Notes under the pieces: generated by a model
Databases searched by the model: none
What the model was told of the DNA's origin: nothing
The model's input: only the letters and a program-made list of their open reading frames with translations
Shown: positions 40,974 through 53,185 of the stretch, piece after piece
Layout of the letters: the number at the start of each line of letters is the position of its first letter
Position numbering within the stretch: position 1 is the stretch's first letter
Made by a program: the position numbers and the translations under genes
Assembly (NCBI GenBank): GCA_002633025.1
Contig: NMRB01000064.1
Location: forward strand, 389,552 to 453,551
Length of the DNA stretch: 64,000 nucleotides
Origin: Notospermus geniculatus
Lineage: Eukaryota; Nemertea; Pilidiophora; Heteronemertea; Lineidae
Direction of reading: 5' to 3'

Positions 40974-41722
40974 CTAGAAATACAGGAGTAACGAAAAAAA
41001 TAATTCTTTTGAAGACAAAGCAATTGAAAACCAGTATTAACCTGCGAGTAATATAGGAAATAACCTACACAAAGCTGGCACATTGCAAAGGTCCTAAAAT
41101 ATGCATGACCTATGGTGACCACATCTATGACCTAGATAAAACAATGCATCAATCATGCATTTGCACCACAAGACAACTAGAGGCCTGACGGCCTGGGAGC
41201 TTCGCTGGGGGTGACTGAATATGGTCCAAGTACATGAAGTAGTTGGCAAGAATATACTACATAACACACTAGTAGGCCTACGAAACGCATTCTCTCAATT
41301 ATTTTGCCGAAACTTTTGTGCTTATGGCCACTTGACCAGCTTCGTGTGCCATTAGCATTGAAGGTAGTAAACCTCTGACGTCATAAACTGTTTTATCACC
41401 ACATTGTTGGTTTTGTACTAGGGCCAGGGCCTTCGCCTAGTAGAATGAACAACAAGAAGAGAGGTGACATAGTCTGAAAATAATGGTATAACAGTACCGG
41501 TATATTATTTATAATTGTGTACCAGTACATGTTATTGTTAAGTTGGAAAGAATCAAGTCGAATCAATGAAATCATAATTCGCCACGTGACTGATTGATGT
41601 TAGTTATTGTCAGCACATCTTGAGCTTTGACTGAGGCAAGAAAGCTGAGTCCCGGTGAACGTCTCGGTCGTGTGTCATGGCTGTGAGTGTGAATCTACAA
41701 AAGAAGTAACAAAATGTCATAG

Positions 41723-41933
41723 CACAGGCGTCTCATACGTCTGTGTCTACTTGTAGGCCTACTTGTAGGGAGAGGGGGAGGTTCTTCGGGACCCTTGGCC
41801 TTATTACATTTTACAGTTACACCACTGAAAAAGTCCTTTTTAGCTATTTCGTGGTGTAGTAGGCTAAGTCCCAAGGGTCCCGAAGAACCTTCCCCATACA
41901 AGTACAGACAGACGTATGAGAGTTGCGCCTGTA
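41723..41933. mobile_element. 211-bp MITE with 6-bp duplication TCATAG
   Basis: TCATAG at 41717-41722 and 41934-41939. Ends CACAGGCG...TCTCATACGTCTG and CAGACGTATGAGAGTTGCGCC; inner arms GGTTCTTCGGGACCCTTGG and CCAAGGGTCCCGAAGAACC. Confidence 0.87.
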
Positions 41934-41939
41934 TCATAG

Positions 41940-44187
41940 GCCTAGGCCCAGTGCATAGCCCGGTAGTCCTAGCCATGGCCATACGCGTACGGTCACGGTG
42001 TGGTGGTAGGCCCTGTCTCTGTATGTTTAACATAGGCCTAGGCCCTAGGCCTAAATGCATCATTTGCTGGATGGATCCTGCATGCAGTGCTCAAAGGCCA
42101 ACTGATGAGTTAGGCCCTAGGCCAGCTATAGGCCTAGGCCTAGCTATGCAGTCATAATCAGGAAGGTGACTGGTATAGTAATCATGGTGATGAACATGCC
42201 TGGCTACTCAGGCTACTGTGCACACAATACATTGGGCATGTATAAATCATACTACATCATGCACACTGACACATGACTGACTACGTGCATGCAACATCGC
42301 TTCATTATCAGCAACATGACCTCATCATGACGATGATGATGACAGCAGCAGTGCCAGAGACAGAGTTTTTCAGAGTCAGACACTTAGGCCTACTTGTTGG
42401 AGATAAACGATCATGATAACATTCTTTGACATTTTTAGACTGTGAATGATTTACACATTACAGCAGTCAGTCTGCAATTTCATCGGCCTAACCAGTGCTC
42501 TAAACATCAAAAAGTTTGCACCACAGCAAGCCAAAAGCATAGGTAGGCCTAAATCATGCAAATTAAAACTATACTCAACTCTCATAGTCTCAAATATCTG
42601 GCACCCAGCTGATCTGCTGATGGCTCCGCTTTTGTCGTGGGGAGGGAAAACAATGGCAGATGCGGTCATGCCATGTGCTTGTCATGATGATTGCTGGTCA
42701 CGTGGTCTTGATACCGACGTACTATTTTTCATGTTCCCGCCTCTTATCTTACGGATTGGGGGTGCCATACTGTAAACTTGGGAAAATATTGAAAATTTTA
42801 CTGATGACCATTTCTGATGTCTGGCAGCTATGTGATCAGAGTCGCCGAATGCGAGATGATGCTGAAAACGAGATCGAGGCTGGAAAAGCGTGGTTGTTTG
42901 GATGACTGATCGCGATCGCCAGACATGCGATGGTGTTTCGACAGGAATTCACCGAGCATCATTTATCTTTATTTCAGACGTTCGACGAAAATTCACTGCT
43001 GATTTTTTTTCAGTCCGTCAGGCACTCGACGCTAGGGAAACTTTTGAAACCTCAGGATGCGACGCTAATTCGGCGTCGCATTAGCGTCGACCCCTGATAT
43101 GGGGGGTACAGAGTTGTCATTGACCGGTGCATAACTGACAATGGATTTTCAAATATGCCGTTTAGATTGGTCTATACGCATGGGGTTACGTAGATAGTGG
43201 AGTGTAAACATGGTGTGAAGAGAACGAACATGCTCGTTCTTTTTGGCGTGTGGTGACTTCGCGGGAAGATGTTGCGTTGTTTCGAAGTTTGCGGTTAGGA
43301 TGTTTCCTCACCAAATTTCACATTCTTTCTTATTTGCATCGGGAATGCATGAAACTGAATGGAAATAATGCCAAAAATCGAGGCACCGAGTCAAATGACT
43401 ACGACACAAGGAAGGCCTATGTAAACCGCCGTGTTGGCCTGTCGTTTGATCTACGCGTACCGTAGTGTGTCTTCCGTGTATCGACACGCTCTATGTAAAC
43501 CCGGTGTAACGTCGATCAGTGTTCCCAATATTTCTGTGTTTTTCTTATTGTTTCCCTCCTGACGGATTAAGCGGCAACTAACCCAACAATAACCATTCTA
43601 GGTCGCGTCTATTGTTGGGGAACACTGAGCTACAGAAACACCCACCGACTTTACACCTGCCTTAGACTAATGAAAGTTAATATTAAAGCCGGACTATCCG
43701 AATTTTTATTCGATACATTTGAAGTTGAACTGTTTTGAACAACAGTCGAATTTTGAGATTTGATATTATGAAATATATATATTTCGTTTACCTGTGTACG
43801 AATGACAACATCCAGGTTGAAGCAGGTCATCTGTCAGAGAACAATGGAGTCTACCTCACAAGACTAGGAACTAACAGACTTGCTGCTAACTTGAAAGTTT
43901 CTCTGTAAACTCTCTGGGATTGAAGACGACACCTCAACCTCGTCGGAATCGGAGACCGTATCGGGATCACACATGTGCCGATGAATTATTCGAATGATCC
44001 TGGCAACAGTCAAAGCCAATATCGGGAGAGGCAAGAGCGACAAGAGCATGGACATTCAAATTGGAATCCAAGATTCAACAGAGGCTATGTTGGGGAAAGG
44101 CGAAATTATCGGGCTGGGTAAAGATGGTGATTTACTAAAATTGATCATTGTGTACTACAATGTTTGCTGTCAGTGACTCTGTAAAAT
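41940..44187. other. Stretch without a supported gene
   Basis: Dense TAGGCCTA words (41935-42130). A small palindrome ATGCGACGC/GCGTCGCAT at about 43056-43081. A 63-codon minus frame (44055-43864) begins with a hydrophobic MSMLLSLLPLPILAL run and could be a tiny membrane protein, but nothing else supports it. If MadBub TPR exons are in the window they could be here, but I could not identify them. Confidence 0.4.
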
Positions 44188-44920
44188 AAATCTGATTTGC
44201 TTCGCTTTCTAGGAATGGTCAAATACTTGACAAAGTTTATTCCCAACCTAAGTGGCAAAGCAGCTCCGCTAAATGGACTCTTACGTAAGGACATTCACTG
44301 GGAATAGAACTCACAACGGGAGTCAGCATTCAACAAAATCAAACGAAGCATTGCTGATGCCACAACCCTCGCATTCTTTGATGTCAAAAAGGACGTCACA
44401 CTGACATGTGACAGCTCGAAAAGTGGAATCGGGGGCAGCATGCCTTCAGCAGGGCAGGCCTGTCGCATTTGCGTCGAGGGCCATGTCAGATACAGAAACT
44501 AGATATGCCATAGTGTATGCGCAAATTGAAAAAGAACTTCTAGCGGTTGTGTACAAATGTACTAAATTTCATGATTACATATACGGAAAAACTGTCACAG
44601 TAGAGACAGACAACCAGCCGCTAATTTCCATTGTGAAAAACCACTCTCAGCAGCACCCGCTAGGCTACAACGCCTACTGTTGAAACTTCAGAAGTATCGC
44701 ATCAACTTGATCTACCGTACAAGGAATGCAACCAGTCATTGGAGGACAGTATCAATAACTTTGATGTTCTCTCTGTCTTACCAATCTCTGCTGAAAAGCT
44801 TGAACTCAAGCAGGCTACATCAAATGATCCAGTGCTGAGAAAGCTCAGCTAAGACCATACTCTCAGGATGGACTGAACTGTCTAAGAAATTGGACTCGGA
44901 TATCAAGGAATACTTCGCAT
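44188..44920 (+). pseudogene. Gypsy-type LTR retrotransposon pol fragment (RT end and RNase H), decayed
   Basis: The start reads a Gypsy reverse-transcriptase thumb motif (FLGMVKYL..FIPNLS). It continues through the AF..IK..I connection to the RNase H signature TCDSSKSGIGG, RPVAFASRAM and VETDNQPL, then a post-RNase-H spacer. There are frameshifts near 44430 and 44670 and in-frame stops, and no LTRs nearby. Not functional. Confidence 0.85.
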
Positions 44921-45229
44921 GAATTTGTTGAACAACCAACGTTGTACCTAATCGGGAGGTCAGCATCAAGTGATGCTGATCGATTGAAGGGACTCAATAT
45001 TGTCTGAGGATGACATAATTCATTCAATGATAACTTCCCTGGTGATGAACCGGCAAGGGATTTCGAAGCTGGCCAGAAACATTTAAGAGCGTTGTGTGGG
45101 GTCACAGCCAACTACTACGACAAATTTATCTCTTTGCTATGCCCATGTCATTGAACATGTTGAAAGAGCGACAGTCCCTCTTCCTTGCAGGATACAGGAA
45201 ATGTACAATTCATGAGAGCTAACCGATAA

Positions 45230-46173
45230 TGATCTTACTGTGCTGTGGAACTTTGGTGGTGTTCCAGTGTTCAAATCCTCAAACTTTTTAACCACCCCTA
45301 TTCAGTTCACTATAAATGAAATGCCATACTCCACCCGAAAGAAAAATGCATTGATGTATGGTTTGAGGTTTGGTAAACAAAAGCCAACAGCCTCTACCTT
45401 CCTTAAGCCATTAGTTGATGAGGCTGTGCATCTGGCAGACACTGGAATGATGTGGCGTGGACAAAGTTCTGGGAGAGAAGTCTGGAGCAGGGTTTTCTTT
45501 CTTGTTGCTTCATGTGATTCTGTGGCCAGACCAAACATTCGGAATACAGTTCAATTCAATGGTGCATATGGTTGTGACTGGTGTTTACAGGAAGGGGAAC
45601 GGGTTGAAAGAGGTAATGGATATGCCCGTTGCTATCCATTTCAGGAGCCTGAACCAGAAGCCAAAACTGCTGATTTACAAGAAGATCTGGGTATCGAGGC
45701 AAATGAAGTTGGAGAAACGATACAAGGTGTGAAAGGAGTGACAATACTGTCGTTGCTGCCAAGCTTTGACGTCAGTGGAAGGGTTTGTTGTGGACTATAT
45801 GCACTGTGTTCTACTTGGTGTCACTTGGCAGTTCACAGCACTGTGGTTCGACAGCTTGAATCATGATGATCCATGGTATATAGGGACATTCAGTACTAAC
45901 ACTGATGAAGCCCTGTTAGCAACAGCAATTAAACCACCGTCAGATATTACCAGGGCACCAAGGAGCTTGTCTATCCGGAAATATTGGAAAGCCTCAGAGT
46001 GGCGATCATTTCTCTTGTTTTATTCTCCACTTGTGCTAAAAACAGAGCTGCCAGATCCATTTTACAATCACTGGATGTTACAAGTCACTTGCATGCATGG
46101 CCTACTGAAAGAGAGGATCACAGAGGAATTTCTGCTCACTGCAGAAAGAGTGCTCAACTGTCATGCTGGTTAG
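45230..46173 (+). pseudogene. CACTA/EnSpm-type transposase fragment, one frameshift
   Basis: Two overlapping frames (45240-45866 and 45766-46173) are consecutive parts of one protein, with the frame change near 45766-45775. Motifs: GGVPVFKSS, INEMPY, FNGAYGCDWCL, GVKG...LLPSFD, then GFVVDYMHCVLLGV and RKYWKASEWRSFLLFY. These are typical of animal CACTA-superfamily (TNP2-like, 'transposase domain-containing') proteins. N- and C-terminal parts are missing; no CACTA termini were seen. Confidence 0.85.
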
Positions 46174-46224
46174 CAAACTTTATGGAATTCAGAATGTGAC
46201 ATTATGTACATCAGCAGGACCTGG

Positions 46225-46620
46225 TTGTTTCCCTCAAAAAGGACCCCATCGACGGACCGATTCAACGAGATGAAAACGTTTGTCACCAACCACAGCCGGC
46301 GGAGGGCGGCCGCGGCGAGCCCAAGGAACCGGCTTCGCCTGCTGGCCGGGAGGTTCCGGCGTCCCCTCCCACCCCACCTATGCCTGTTGATGCCGGTAGG
46401 CCTAGCCCCGTCTTGCTGCCGGCAACGCCGGTGGCCTGTGTGTGATGGGGGCCAACTCCCCCGTGCCCCCATTGCCAAATGCGAGTTTGGCACTCAGACG
46501 TACGCGGTCACGACTGATTCCACGTTGGCGCAGATGGAGGAGGCGTACCCGGCGCCCCGCCGTGACTGCATCCACGTCGACACAGACGGAGGAGGCGTAC
46601 TCCGCGCCAGTGTTTCCACC
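46225..46620. other. GC-rich block
   Basis: About 60-65% G+C against roughly 42% around it, starting right after the transposase fragment. Overlapping frames on both strands (46204-46719 plus, 46170-46493 minus) are Arg/Pro/Ala-rich and lack domains. It may be a captured coding piece of another transposon; identity unknown. Confidence 0.5.
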
Positions 46621-46700
46621 AGAGGAGGGGATGGGGGGATGAATCCCCTCCTCAAAAATTTCAAGGAGGGGATATCCCCCTCAAGTTTGCAGACTAACCT
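46607..46700 (+). mobile_element. Fragment of the GTGTTTCCGCCAGAGGGG MITE family
   Basis: AGTGTTTCCACCAGAGGAGG, GGGGATATCCCCCTCAAGTT; matches 7031-7120 and the left half of 34098-34231. Confidence 0.65.
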
Positions 46701-46719
46701 TTTTCAAATATCACTATAA

Positions 46720-49000
46720 ATGGTAGACCTTATGGCCCGTATTTTCAAAGCTGTTTTAAATGCTAAAATGCATTTTAGTCCAGCACTTGCATGCCCATAA
46801 GCACTGTAGTATAGGTCCTTGCCTTTTGCTTGAGTTTGTTTTGATAGGATAAGAGACTGGTTTTTAGACTAAGCTGCTGCGCCATACCGAACCGGCAGAA
46901 AGCCACGTGTTTGATAAAAGTCACGAAAATGAATGGCGACGTCAGCGGTGTTGCCGCCTGGTGCTGAGTCATCGTGTTATTAGCGTAATTTGTGGAGAGA
47001 TGAGCGTGATCGTCAACAGGAAGTCGGGTGGCCGTGCGCTATCGTTTGGCTAATAGTAAGACGGGAAAATCTTCCCGCCACCGTTGCATGGTCTTTCAGA
47101 AACACAGCCAAGAGCGGGATACTGATGCGTATTTCAACGATCATAAAATCAATTTGGAGCGTATTTGACTCCTTTGAAATACAAGGCAATGCGTATTTGA
47201 CGAACACTGCTACTCTTTTCGTGCGTAAATTGAGTTTTCAGTGCGTAAAATACGTCCATATGCACGGTATTCAAAGCCCTGCAAGAGTATGCTTTTGCAC
47301 CACTATTTGGTTCTCCTTGTAACAGAAATGAGAAATTCACTGGAAGTGAATTTATCTGACTTAAACGCCACACTGCCTCTTGGTGTCCTTTGGAAAGAAA
47401 TTGGGAAAAGGAAATGCCATAAAAAACAAGTTGTTTGAGGTCGCCGGAAGCTTAGAATGATCTTTGAAGTACCAACTGACACTGACCATCTTGTCCAAAC
47501 AAGGCTATCGACTCCGTATCAACTCCGTCTTTAGCCTTGTCCGAATCATGCCATCTTTTCCGTTAATGCATAAATTATTAATGAACCTGACCCCTACTTG
47601 ACCCCGCCTCCGAGCCAATCAGAACTCGCGAAACAAATCACCGTTGGACACTTTCTTTGCTCTTCACGCTCGCATTTATAACACGGATTTTGATTGGCAC
47701 GTCGATTTTCCTTCGCGCCCCGATGATTGGCTGAGGCTCTCACCCCTCAGAAACGGGAAATGTGGTGGATTCGAACCAGGCTAGATGGCCGTCAGGCCAG
47801 ATAGACTGGTGAGAAGCAGATGACACTGACAGACTGAGAAGTAGCCATCATGTGCTATGCTGATCCAATACTAAGAAGACAACCTCGTTGCAATCAAGAT
47901 AATGACGGACAGATCATACTTTCCGCCATTTTTGGAGCAATTCCCACCAAACTGCACGAAGAGTCTCCCAAGAAACCAAGAAACTATCGGCAATGTCACT
48001 TTGTTTGCGAAACGAAGAGGACAATCACTATCGACTTTTTGTCTCAAAATAGCGATCTAAAGATCCCTCACTTGGCACATCTTTTGACACTTTTTTTCTA
48101 TCATCTGCCAAAGTTTGACATGTTTTATGTTGCACTCTTGCAGCTTTCCTCGTCATTCTGGCATGTCTGGGCAACCACAGAGAAACAGCTAGCTAGCTGA
48201 GGCATGATGACAGCTACAACATGTACAACATATTCAGTACTCAAGATATGATAGATTGCCAATCTCATCTCCCTGTGCTACTCATTCCAAATAGGGAAAA
48301 TTACTGCCAATGACGTTATCGGATGTAGGGCATGCTTTCAGGTCAGAGGGCATCAACATACAAAGTGAATAATTTTAGAATTGGTTCATCTTCTATCCCG
48401 TGTGGTGCCCTGCCATTGGTAATGTATCAGAAACAGAAACCAGTCGAGAACTCTGTCAAGACTATGCATTAAAAAACAGCTCGTGACGGAAGATCAGAGT
48501 TCAACGGTGACAAATACTGGTCCTTTCGGGACTCGAGACCATTGAGATACATATTGTCTGTAATTCTGAGTTGATTCCATGAAGCGGTGTCAGCTAAAAC
48601 ACAGGAAAACTGAAAGTACCAGAGATAGATACAATGTAGATAGAAAAACACAGATATCTCGCACAAACAATAATGACCATGCAACCTGATTTCAGTAAAG
48701 AAAATAAACAACCAGAAGATGTTATTCAGGTACAAGCCGGGATTTCTTAGTGCAGTCATCCCCCCCCCCCCATATTAGAGTATCTCAGTCAATGCCCTGT
48801 CTTATGGTTTACTCAAAAAGTGATATTCCTAAAAGATTACCTGGCCCAGCTGTGGTTGACTGTCCTGTTCAATATGAAGTCGCCCAAATAATATCTTCTG
48901 GATTTCACAAAGAAACAACGAACCAATAACCAGTATCCATTCATCAGTAAGTCCTGTACTTGATGTAGTCTTTGGCCTTTTTAGCAGCAGCTCAAAAGGT
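46720..49000. other. Stretch without a supported gene
   Basis: A 116-codon plus frame (47850-48200) and a 110-codon frame (46990-47322) have no recognisable motif. A poly-C run lies at about 48757-48771. Confidence 0.4.
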
Positions 49001-49014
49001 TTCAGTCTTGTGAT

Positions 49015-49140
49015 GCAAACAAGTGTACTCCATCCAACAAGTGTATTCCATCCAACAAGTGTATTTCATCCATCAAGTCTATTCCATTCAACAAGTGTAT
49101 GCCATCCAACAAGTGTATTCCACCAGTCAGTGCGTTTTAT
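49015..49140 (+). repeat. 18-bp minisatellite
   Basis: Unit CAACAAGTGTATTCCATC, about seven copies with point changes. The 65-codon frame (SVFHPT repeats) is a translation artefact. Confidence 0.95.
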
Positions 49141-49329
49141 CCAACCCATTACCATATCCACTGCTTGTGCCAAAGATGGCTTCCGTAGATATCCTTCCAT
49201 GACCTGATACTATTTGACGATTTCTAAGAGGCTTCTTTTATCAAGTCCTGTAAATATAGCAAGTGTACGACATGTGTATGTGATAGTGGATTAATAACCA
49301 TCCATGAAACAAGATAGACCACACAAATC

Positions 49330-50200
49330 AAAATGTCAAAAGGGTTCCCACATGTCCCATGCCATTTTCCCTGAATCGCTCCCTTAGTGAAAGTGCTATC
49401 CCTCCCAAAGCTTAAAAGCCACGAGAATCAAATTGGACCAAAACTTGGTGTCATAGGTCATCTGACAGAGGGGTATCTATGAACAAAGTTTCAGGTCAAT
49501 AGCCCCATCAGTTTCGAAATGTGCGACCAAATGGCAAAATTTTGAACTTTGACCTCTGTGACATTGAAAAGTAGATCAAATCACAAACCTGTCACATATG
49601 TCATGTATCCTCATTAGATACACCTATGATAAACGTTTGGAGACAATCCAGTCATTAGTTCAGGAGTTATTGCACTTTTTGTCTTTTTGGTTCTGGCCAC
49701 CTGGTGGCCAAGCCAAGAATCGAATTGGACAGAAACTTGGTGCCATAGGTCATCTGACATAGGGGCATGTATGTACCAAGATTCAGGTCAATATCCCCAG
49801 CGGCTATGAGCCGTGCCACCAAAAGGCAAAATTCTGAAGTTCTTTGATCTCTGTGACCTTGGAAGTAGGTTATCAAAAGACTGTTTTAATGTTATGTATC
49901 CTCTTTAGATAATGTTATGTATCCTCTTTAGATACACCCATGATAAAAATTTGGAGACAATCCAGTCATTAGCACAGGAGTTATTAAACTTTTTGTTTTT
50001 TGGGGGTTCTGGCCACCTAGTGGCCAAGCCAAGAATCAAAATAGACCGAAACTTGGTGTCATAGGTCATTTGACCTTAAGGGTGTTATACCACGTTTCTG
50101 ATCAATAGCCCCAGCGGTTACAAAACATGCCCTGCTACTGGACGATGGACGCTGCACCATCGTAAGAGCTCACCAGGTGAGCTAGTGCCTGTAATCAAAG
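49330..50200 (+). repeat. Dispersed 'GACCTCTGTGACCTTGAAAAG' repeat, two tandem segments
   Basis: Two successive segments each contain GACCTCTGTGAC.TTG.AA, ATGTATCCTC.TTAGATACA, AATTTGGAGACAATCCAGTC, GGCCACCTGGTGGCCAAG and GTCATAGGTCATCTGAC. The end is CGCTGCACCATCGTAAGAGC, TCACCAGGTGAGCT. A 15-20-bp direct duplication (TAATGTTATGTATCCTCTTT) sits at about 49890-49930. Confidence 0.85.
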
Positions 50201-50439
50201 CAGTCCTTGTCCTGAAAAAAATCCACGTGAACAATGAAATGGCCAGGGCCATTGTGCTCACCTCTGTGATAAGCCTATGGTGAAGTAAAACTGTGACACT
50301 CATGGTGAATGATGAAGAATCAGTACAGACAAGATACATGTAAAGCTTATTTCATCTGATCAGCAATAATTTAATCAATGACATAAATTAACTCAGTCGA
50401 AGACCGTCAGAAGGGGTTAGTGGTGTGAGCAAACCGCTT

Positions 50440-51549
50440 TCCTGTGTTGGCCGCAGATGTCAAAAATTCTATTTTTCAAGATGGCCACCTGGCGGCCATA
50501 TTTGAAGTACCGGTGTGTTGGAACTGAAATCTTAGCATAAATACTTACAGGATACTTTACATAGATATTTAGGCAACATAAAACCATCTTAACCTTTACT
50601 ATTGATTAGATATGGCCCGAAGTAAATTTTTCAAGATGGCTGACCAGTGGCCATATTTGACGTCCATTCTAACCGAAATTTGCCATACGTTTAGAAGGTA
50701 CCTAGATACATGATTTGGCAAGGTTATAACATGCAACTTGCTCCTACTTATGACATGTATGAGATATGGGTCAAAGTCCTTTTTTCAAGATGGCTTCCTA
50801 GCGAAGTCCGATTGGGTCGAAATTTGGTGCACTTGTAGACGGTGCCTATTTAGGGCCTAGATATATCTTCACACCAAATCAAACACCTCTGTGTCAAATA
50901 GCCACGAAATGTGCCACCAAACATTGGATTTTGAACTTTGACCTCTGTGACCTTGAAAAGTGGGCCAAATCAAAAACCCAGGATTTACGTGATGTAGTCT
51001 TATCAGAAGGCTTATTCGTGTGTATTGTTTACGTCTGGGAGCGTGAGTTACCCGGTACATGTAAGCCCCCACCCCCCCCCGAACTTAGACATCTTCCCAA
51101 TCTTCTTTATCCACTGGCAGCGATGAAGGAGGAGAGCTAATTCTTGGATGTCATTCCTTAAACGGTACGTTGAAAGGCACCCAGAATAGAACAGAAAAGG
51201 CCTACAAAAAGAGTGGGAAAATGCAAACTTACAAATCCCTTCAATGTCGGACCATACTGGGATTATCAATGGGAAATGGACAGAAATCTGCCATAAATGA
51301 AACATGATTCCCTATTCCACCACCTCGTGCAGTTTTCTGACAAGTGTGCCTTTTTTACCTACACAGTGATTTTTACGTGCCTTTTTTACCGGTGCCTTTT
51401 TTACCAGTGCCTTTCTTACCGGTGCCTTTTTTACCAGTGCCTTTTTTACCAGTGCCTTTTTTACCGTGCCTTTTTTACCGGTGCCTTTTTTACCAGTGCC
51501 TTTTTTACCTGGATTCGAGAGAAGCTCACCTCACAGAGGTGAGCTAAAA
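50440..51549 (+). repeat. Dispersed repeat, third region, with 15-bp minisatellite inside
   Basis: Contains several CAAGATGGC..CC blocks, GACCTCTGTGACCTTGAAAA at about 50940, and a closing GCTCACCTCACAGAGGTGAG at 51517-51540 followed by CTAAAAA. At 51350-51510 is a run of about ten 15-bp units GTGCCTTTTTTACCR. Confidence 0.8.
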
Positions 51550-51759
51550 ATGTGCTCCCACCTAGACGCAAAAATTTTTCGACAAATCCGTAGAGTTAAA
51601 TAATCGGCCATTTTGTATTCAACGTGAGCATGGCCGATGGTGCGTCATAACTGCATTGTATGTTCACACTTTATGACTTACTGAGTTGTATCACGATCTT
51701 GGAGCAGCAATGTTACCTTTTCTGCTTATTTTCTCTGTTTTAAAATCTTGTACTTATAC

Positions 51760-52140
51760 CTCAGTCACATTTCCACCGATTCTGCCAAGGATATGTTATC
51801 GACACCCGAACGGGCTAAAAAAAGGCGTAAATGACGGGTTGCTGGCCGGTGGCCCGAGGACATCCACAGGACCACCGCTGTCCTGAACTTGGTAGCGCGC
51901 CGCCTAGTTGATCGGAAGAAAATAACTCAGAGTTATTTATGTCCGGCCGATCTACAAAATCATCGGATTGCCGGACGGACAGCGGGCCGATACCCACTGG
52001 GACATAGGTGGGGACTGGACGGTATCGGCCAACCATTTTTCAAGTTGTCGGAACAAAATCCGACAGACATCGGCCGATTACCGGCCAGTGTCCAACGGGG
52101 GCACCCGTCAGAAACCATCTTATTCAAGATGTGAAAGATG
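51760..52140. other. GC-rich non-coding block with CGGCCGAT words
   Basis: Several overlapping frames of 66-84 codons on both strands with no domain; repeated CATCGGCCGATTACCGGCC-like and CGGACGGACAGCG words suggest a decayed element. No clear termini. Confidence 0.4.
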
Positions 52141-52288
52141 GGAAAATCCGTCCCAGACTGCAACGTCGCAAAAAGATACCGATGTCAATATATCCTCCGG
52201 CAGCTGCTGCATTTGTGACTGAGGTATTACTTTGTTGGAAGGTGTAATCTTGTCTACCACAGCATCCCACAGCTTCTAGTATTAGTAA

Positions 52289-52891
52289 GGCCAGACTTTT
52301 TTTATTCCCTGTTTCACGAACCCGCCGAACTGGGAAACCACAATCTAGAAAAAAGTTTAAAATTATTCTTTACAATGTCAATTTCTCGCGCCCACCGAAT
52401 TCCTTTAACCCAAAAACTGAAGAAAAAAATATTTTTTTCTTCATTTTTTATCCCGAACGCCGCTCACTACATCGGGGCGCGGAAATGTGTGTTTTTCCAA
52501 AAGGTGCCTTGTGCGTTATGCATTGAGTACCCTGCTCAAGACTGGCGAACATTGCAAATGTGCATTTGTTCTTGGGGTGGTTTGTTTTTACGCGTTGGGA
52601 GAGCTTTTCTGCCAGAAACAACAAACAAGTCTTTAATCAGTGACGTCGAGGGATGTGTTACCATAGACGAATGCCTCTCAAACTTCACTCCAGCAAATTG
52701 CAATCCACCAAATATCGTGGTCACTTACAAATAACTTTTTTTTTCTTTCCTCCAATTAAAGCATCACCATTGAAATTGTTGAGAAATGTGAAAGCCACAA
52801 AAAATAATAATTTTAATTTTAAATTTTCCGCCCTCCACAAATATTTCTCCTCAAAAAAACTCGAGAAACCAGGAATAAAAAAAGTCTGGCC
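52289..52891. mobile_element. 603-bp MITE, TAA target duplication (Harbinger-like)
   Basis: TAA, GGCCAGACTTTTTTTATTCC ... GGAATAAAAAAAGTCTGGCC, TAA (52286-52288, 52892-52894). Same ends as 9812-9986. The 119-codon frame inside (52375-52734) lacks any transposase motif; it may be a relict. Confidence 0.85.
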
Positions 52892-53185
52892 TAATCTACT
52901 GGTATGGGCTACCACTGCAAGAAAGTTGGTTGCCCTGTTCTTTTTCTGGTAGTAGCCCGAATTCTATGACAAAAAGTTTTTTGTTACACCAGCATACACT
53001 TTGGATGTGACACTCTAATAGAGAACAAGAGCAACGCAAAGCGTGGCATATGCCCCCGCAGGTATGTTGAGTTTGCACAAGAGACTGACGAAAAAAAATT
53101 GACGGAATACGATTTCAAGATGTAAATCGGAACACAGCCATTTTCGAAAGGAACCTTCCTCTAGTCACCCCCAACATACACACAA

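Noticed and set aside
43864-44055. 63-codon minus frame with hydrophobic N-terminus
   Set aside because: Could be a small membrane protein, but no Kozak, homology or conservation evidence; left as a remark only.
47850-48200. 116-codon plus frame
   Set aside because: No recognisable domain, no good start context evidence, no neighbouring exons.
51296-51547. Cys/Phe/Leu/Tyr-rich repeated open frames (CLFYQ, PFLPV)
   Set aside because: Translation of a 15-bp minisatellite, not protein coding.
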